DNA from: Nitrobacter sp035546855
GTDB taxonomy: Bacteria > Pseudomonadota > Alphaproteobacteria > Rhizobiales > Xanthobacteraceae
Length of the DNA stretch: 64,000 bases
NCBI GenBank assembly: GCA_035546855.1
Contig: DASZVY010000029.1
Location: 3,293 to 67,292, forward strand
Direction: 5' to 3'
Shown: positions 61,334 to 64,000 of the stretch, one piece after another
Layout: each line of letters opens with the position of its first letter
Numbering within the stretch: the stretch's first letter is position 1
Notes under the pieces: model-generated
The model's database searches: none
What the model was told of the DNA's origin: nothing
What the model saw: only the letters and a program-made list of their open reading frames with translations
Position numbers and translations under genes: made by a program

Positions 61334-62296
61334 ATGCCGGATCCCATGCGCAGTTACCTCGATTTCGAAAAGCCCGTCGCCGAACTCGATTCGAAGATCG
61401 ACGAATTGCGCACGCTCGCCGCGTCGGGCAGCGACATCGGCGCGGAGATCGCCGGCATCGAGGATAAAGCAGCGCAGGCGCTGAAGGATCTCTATGACAA
61501 CCTGACGCCATGGCAAAAGACTCAGGTGGCGCGCCACCCGCAGCGGCCGCATTGCATCGACTACATCAAGGCGCTCATCACCGAATTCACGCCGCTGGCC
61601 GGCGACCGCAAGTTCGGCGAGGACGAAGCCCTGATCGGCGGCTTCGGCCGCTTCCGCGGCGACAGCATCTGCGTGATCGGCCAGGAGAAAGGCGCCTCCA
61701 CCGAAAGCCGGCTGAAGCACAATTTCGGCATGGCGCGCCCTGAAGGCTACCGTAAGGCAGTCCGGCTGATGGAGATGGCTGATCGCTTCGATATTCCCGT
61801 GCTGTCACTTGTGGATACGGCCGGCGCGTATCCGGGCATCGGCGCGGAGGAACGCGGCCAGGCCGAAGCGATCGCGCGCTCGACCGACGCGTGCCTCTCG
61901 CTCGGCGTTCCCAATGTCGCTGTCGTTATCGGCGAAGGCGGTTCCGGCGGTGCCATAGCCATCGCGACCGCGAACCGCGTGCTGATGCTGGAACACGCGA
62001 TCTACAGCGTGATCTCGCCGGAAGCCGCCTCCTCGATTCTTTGGCGCGACAGCAGCAAGGCGCAGGAGGCCGCCACCAACATGAAGATCACGGCGCAGGA
62101 TCTGCTGCGATTCGGCGTGATCGATACCATCCTCAAGGAGCCGGCGGGCGGCGCGCATCGCGACCCCGGAACCGTGATCGCAGCGACCGGCGATGCCATC
62201 GCCGAAGCCCTCGACGACCTGCGCAACTTCGACCGCGACACCATCCGCAAGCAGAGGCGGCAGAAGTTTCTCGAGATCGGACGCAAGCTTGGTTGA
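61334..62296 (+). CDS. accA: Acetyl-CoA carboxylase carboxyltransferase subunit alpha
   Basis: A 320-residue AccA. YLDFEKPVAELDSKIDELR near the start, HPQRPHCIDYIKAL (~65), GGFGRFRGDSICVIGQEKG (in parts, ~100), DTAGAYPGIGAEERGQAEAIARS (in parts: TAGAYPGIGAEERGQAEAI, ~158) and GEGGSGGAIAI (~198) are invariant family segments. With AccD it transfers CO2 from carboxybiotin to acetyl-CoA to make malonyl-CoA. ATG 61334 (MPDPMRSYLDF) is preferred; an ATG 12 bases later is possible. No strong ribosome-binding site is visible. Confidence 0.96.
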   Translation: MPDPMRSYLDFEKPVAELDSKIDELRTLAASGSDIGAEIAGIEDKAAQALKDLYDNLTPWQKTQVARHPQRPHCIDYIKALITEFTPLAGDRKFGEDEALIGGFGRFRGDSICVIGQEKGASTESRLKHNFGMARPEGYRKAVRLMEMADRFDIPVLSLVDTAGAYPGIGAEERGQAEAIARSTDACLSLGVPNVAVVIGEGGSGGAIAIATANRVLMLEHAIYSVISPEAASSILWRDSSKAQEAATNMKITAQDLLRFGVIDTILKEPAGGAHRDPGTVIAATGDAIAEALDDLRNFDRDTIRKQRRQKFLEIGRKLG

Positions 62297-62543
62297 CGTC
62301 CGCCCACGACGGGGTTCCTTGCGGGTGCATGAATTGCGGCTTTTTCCGGGCATCCGCCAGGCGATTTTACCCGGCGGAAACAACGATTTAGCCTCTGTTC
62401 ACCATGGCGGCCGAGACCGTCCTGTCCGATCCTGAGCGGCTTGCGACAAGCCCCCCTTTAAGGATAATATTTTATTCAATGGCTCGGGGGCATGGCGCCA
62501 TGATGTGGGGTGCGGGCTTGCCTTCCGACCGCGGAGTTTCATC

Positions 62544-64000
62544 TTGATCCATCGCAGACTCATGCGCGCGGTCGCGATGTCAGCCGTCCTGCTGGCAGGC
62601 GGGCTGCTGGCCGGCTGCAACAGCGATGACGTCTCGCTCGCAAGCAACGCCAAGGCCAATCAGCCCGTTCCGCCGAAGCTCGTCGCGGCCATGAACGAAA
62701 AGGACATGGATCTGCAGTCGCCGATCCTGATCCGCCTTTTCAAGACCGAAGCCGTGCTTGAAGTCTGGAAACAGAATCGCTCCGGCCAGTTCGCGTTGCT
62801 CAAGACCTATCCGATCTGCCGCTGGTCCGGCGATCTCGGTCCGAAAGTCCGCGAGGGCGACCGGCAGGCGCCCGAGGGTTTCTACAGCATCACGCCGGCG
62901 CAAATGAATCCGCGCTCGGCCTATTACCTGTCCTTCAACACCGGCTATCCCAACGCCTTCGACAAATCGCTCGGACGCACCGGCTCCGAACTGATGGTGC
63001 ATGGCGACTGCTCCTCGCGCGGCTGCTACGCGATGACCGATGAGCAGATCGCGGAAATCTATGCGCTCGGCCGCGAAGCCTTCTTCGGCGGCCAGCGCGA
63101 GTTTCAATTTCAGGCTTATCCGTTCCGGATGACGCCCTTGAACATGGCGAAGCATCGCAACAATCCGAACATGCCTTTCTGGAAAATGATCAAGGAAGGC
63201 AACGACCACTTCGAGGTCACGCACCAGGAGCCCAAGGTCGAGTTCTGCGAACACAAATACGTCTTCGATCCCGCCCCTCCGCCCGGCTCGACCAAGCCGC
63301 TGGTGTTCAACGCTTCGGCAAAATGCCCGGCCTATGTGGTGCCGGAGGAGATCGCCGGCCCGGTGCGCGAGAAAGAGGCGCGTGACGACGCCGAGATGGC
63401 GAAGCTGGTCGCCAAGGGAACGCCGGTCGCCCGGCTCAATACCGGCATCGACGGCGGCATGAACGGCGTGTTCGCCGCGAAAATTCCCGACGGCCAGACC
63501 GGATTGTCGGATCCGATCGACCCCAAGATGCGCATCGCCGCCTATTCGCCGGCGCCCGGCACCATTCCCCCGGACGTGAACCCGCCGCGCGATCCCGCCG
63601 CGAGCGTTGCCGTGCAGGAGCCGGAGCCCGTGGTGCCTGCCGCGAGCAAGCCGTCGACGCTGTTCGCTTCCACAGCGCCGAGCGGGCGGTCGGACAACAT
63701 CTTCCGCAGCTTTGCCCACAAGCTCGGGCTCGGAACCGCCGACACCACGGCCACGACAGTTCGGCCGCCTGCCGTCGTTGCCGCGCAGCCAAAGGTGATC
63801 GAGCGGAAGCGAACCGCACCGCATCGTCCGATGGTGGCCGCGAAACCTGCGCCGAAGCCAGAACATGCGCGACAGGTCGCGGCGGCGCGCCCGCCATTCA
63901 GGCCGGCCAACACAGCAGATCAAGTCACCTCGGCAGCCGCGCCTGCGGCCGGGACAGGCACGATCGCCGGTGCCGCGCCGGTGGTTTCGTCGAGCTCGTT
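62544..64000 (+). CDS. YafK-like L,D-transpeptidase family protein (truncated by window end)
   Basis: A frame that stays open to the window end, at least 485 residues. TTG 62544 has GGAG eight bases upstream; ATG 62562 is the alternative. The N-terminus is a lipoprotein signal (LLAGGLLAGCNSDD). The catalytic domain (~45-240) has ILIRLFKTEAVLEVW, then the L,D-transpeptidase motif HGDCSSRGCYAM with the nucleophilic Cys (~158). YafK-type enzymes trim or modify the link between peptidoglycan and lipoprotein. A long Pro/Ala-rich tail follows (~330 onward; PAPGTIPPDVNPPRDPAAS, PHRPMVAAKPAPKPEH in parts), probably disordered. Confidence 0.88.
   Translation, partial: MIHRRLMRAVAMSAVLLAGGLLAGCNSDDVSLASNAKANQPVPPKLVAAMNEKDMDLQSPILIRLFKTEAVLEVWKQNRSGQFALLKTYPICRWSGDLGPKVREGDRQAPEGFYSITPAQMNPRSAYYLSFNTGYPNAFDKSLGRTGSELMVHGDCSSRGCYAMTDEQIAEIYALGREAFFGGQREFQFQAYPFRMTPLNMAKHRNNPNMPFWKMIKEGNDHFEVTHQEPKVEFCEHKYVFDPAPPPGSTKPLVFNASAKCPAYVVPEEIAGPVREKEARDDAEMAKLVAKGTPVARLNTGIDGGMNGVFAAKIPDGQTGLSDPIDPKMRIAAYSPAPGTIPPDVNPPRDPAASVAVQEPEPVVPAASKPSTLFASTAPSGRSDNIFRSFAHKLGLGTADTTATTVRPPAVVAAQPKVIERKRTAPHRPMVAAKPAPKPEHARQVAAARPPFRPANTADQVTSAAAPAAGTGTIAGAAPVVSSSS

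Noticed and set aside
61015..61467. A 150-codon frame crossing the accA start
   Set aside because: It overlaps accA in another frame and has low-complexity, non-protein-like composition.
1..64000. CRISPR arrays, insertion sequences, prophage and rRNA genes
   Set aside because: No evenly spaced direct repeats, no transposase or phage structural genes and no rRNA signature were seen on either strand.

Overview
The window is a 64 kb piece of an alphaproteobacterial chromosome, most likely from the Bradyrhizobium / Rhodopseudomonas / Afipia group (Nitrobacteraceae). This rests on high GC, dense genes with short overlaps, the housekeeping neighbourhoods (CarD-ferredoxin-S4-Suv3-like helicase; BolA-J domain-CobS-CobT; accA-xerD-aroK-aroB-CorC) and the palindromic intergenic repeats familiar from that group. 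This is recognition by eye, not a database result.

The first 20 kb is mostly metabolic and accessory. It holds a 3-hydroxybenzoate 6-monooxygenase-like flavoprotein behind the end of a probable MarR regulator, an FMN-dependent hydroxy-acid oxidase and an alpha/beta hydrolase. A LysR regulator is divergent from a tight operon of a flavoprotein oxidoreductase plus a complete nitrate/sulfonate/taurine-type ABC importer (4.6-8.6 kb). After tRNA-Arg(CCT) and two small envelope-stress type genes comes an acyl-CoA catabolic region (10-18.3 kb): an SDR, two adjacent acyl-CoA dehydrogenases, two enoyl-CoA hydratases, a VOC protein and an ADP-forming acyl-CoA synthetase. A nuclease-fold lipoprotein-like gene is translationally coupled to an M48 protease (18.5-20.8 kb).

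From 20.8 to 31 kb the genes look like core genome: CarD with unusual charged tails, ferredoxin FdxA, an S4 RNA-binding protein, a Suv3-like helicase with a long disordered tail, a DUF3108 protein, ribosomal protein L28, and a MoxR/VWA pair. A HAD hydrolase, an orphan TctC-type binding protein, a patatin-like lipase and a GGDEF-EAL sensor follow.

At 37-44.6 kb sits a regulated unit: a sigma-54 activator of the AcoR type, a flavin reductase and a luciferase-like monooxygenase. The monooxygenase has a well-matched -24/-12 promoter and an upstream inverted repeat in its 5' region, and a carbohydrate-type ABC transporter (binding protein and two permeases, no ATPase) diverges from it. A TPR-ATP-grasp fusion of unknown product follows.

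The last 17 kb holds CobT/CobS (aerobic cobaltochelatase), DedA, J-domain and BolA proteins, an AraC regulator, a DUF2336-PilZ cluster with two tiny overlapping genes, CorC-type CBS protein, AroB, AroK, an unannotated-size 48-residue membrane protein, XerD, a cytochrome b561-type protein, AccA and a YafK-like L,D-transpeptidase that runs off the end. At least eight palindromic repeat elements lie between genes, either between convergent 3' ends or inside codirectional gene pairs. I saw no CRISPR array, prophage, insertion sequence or rRNA.
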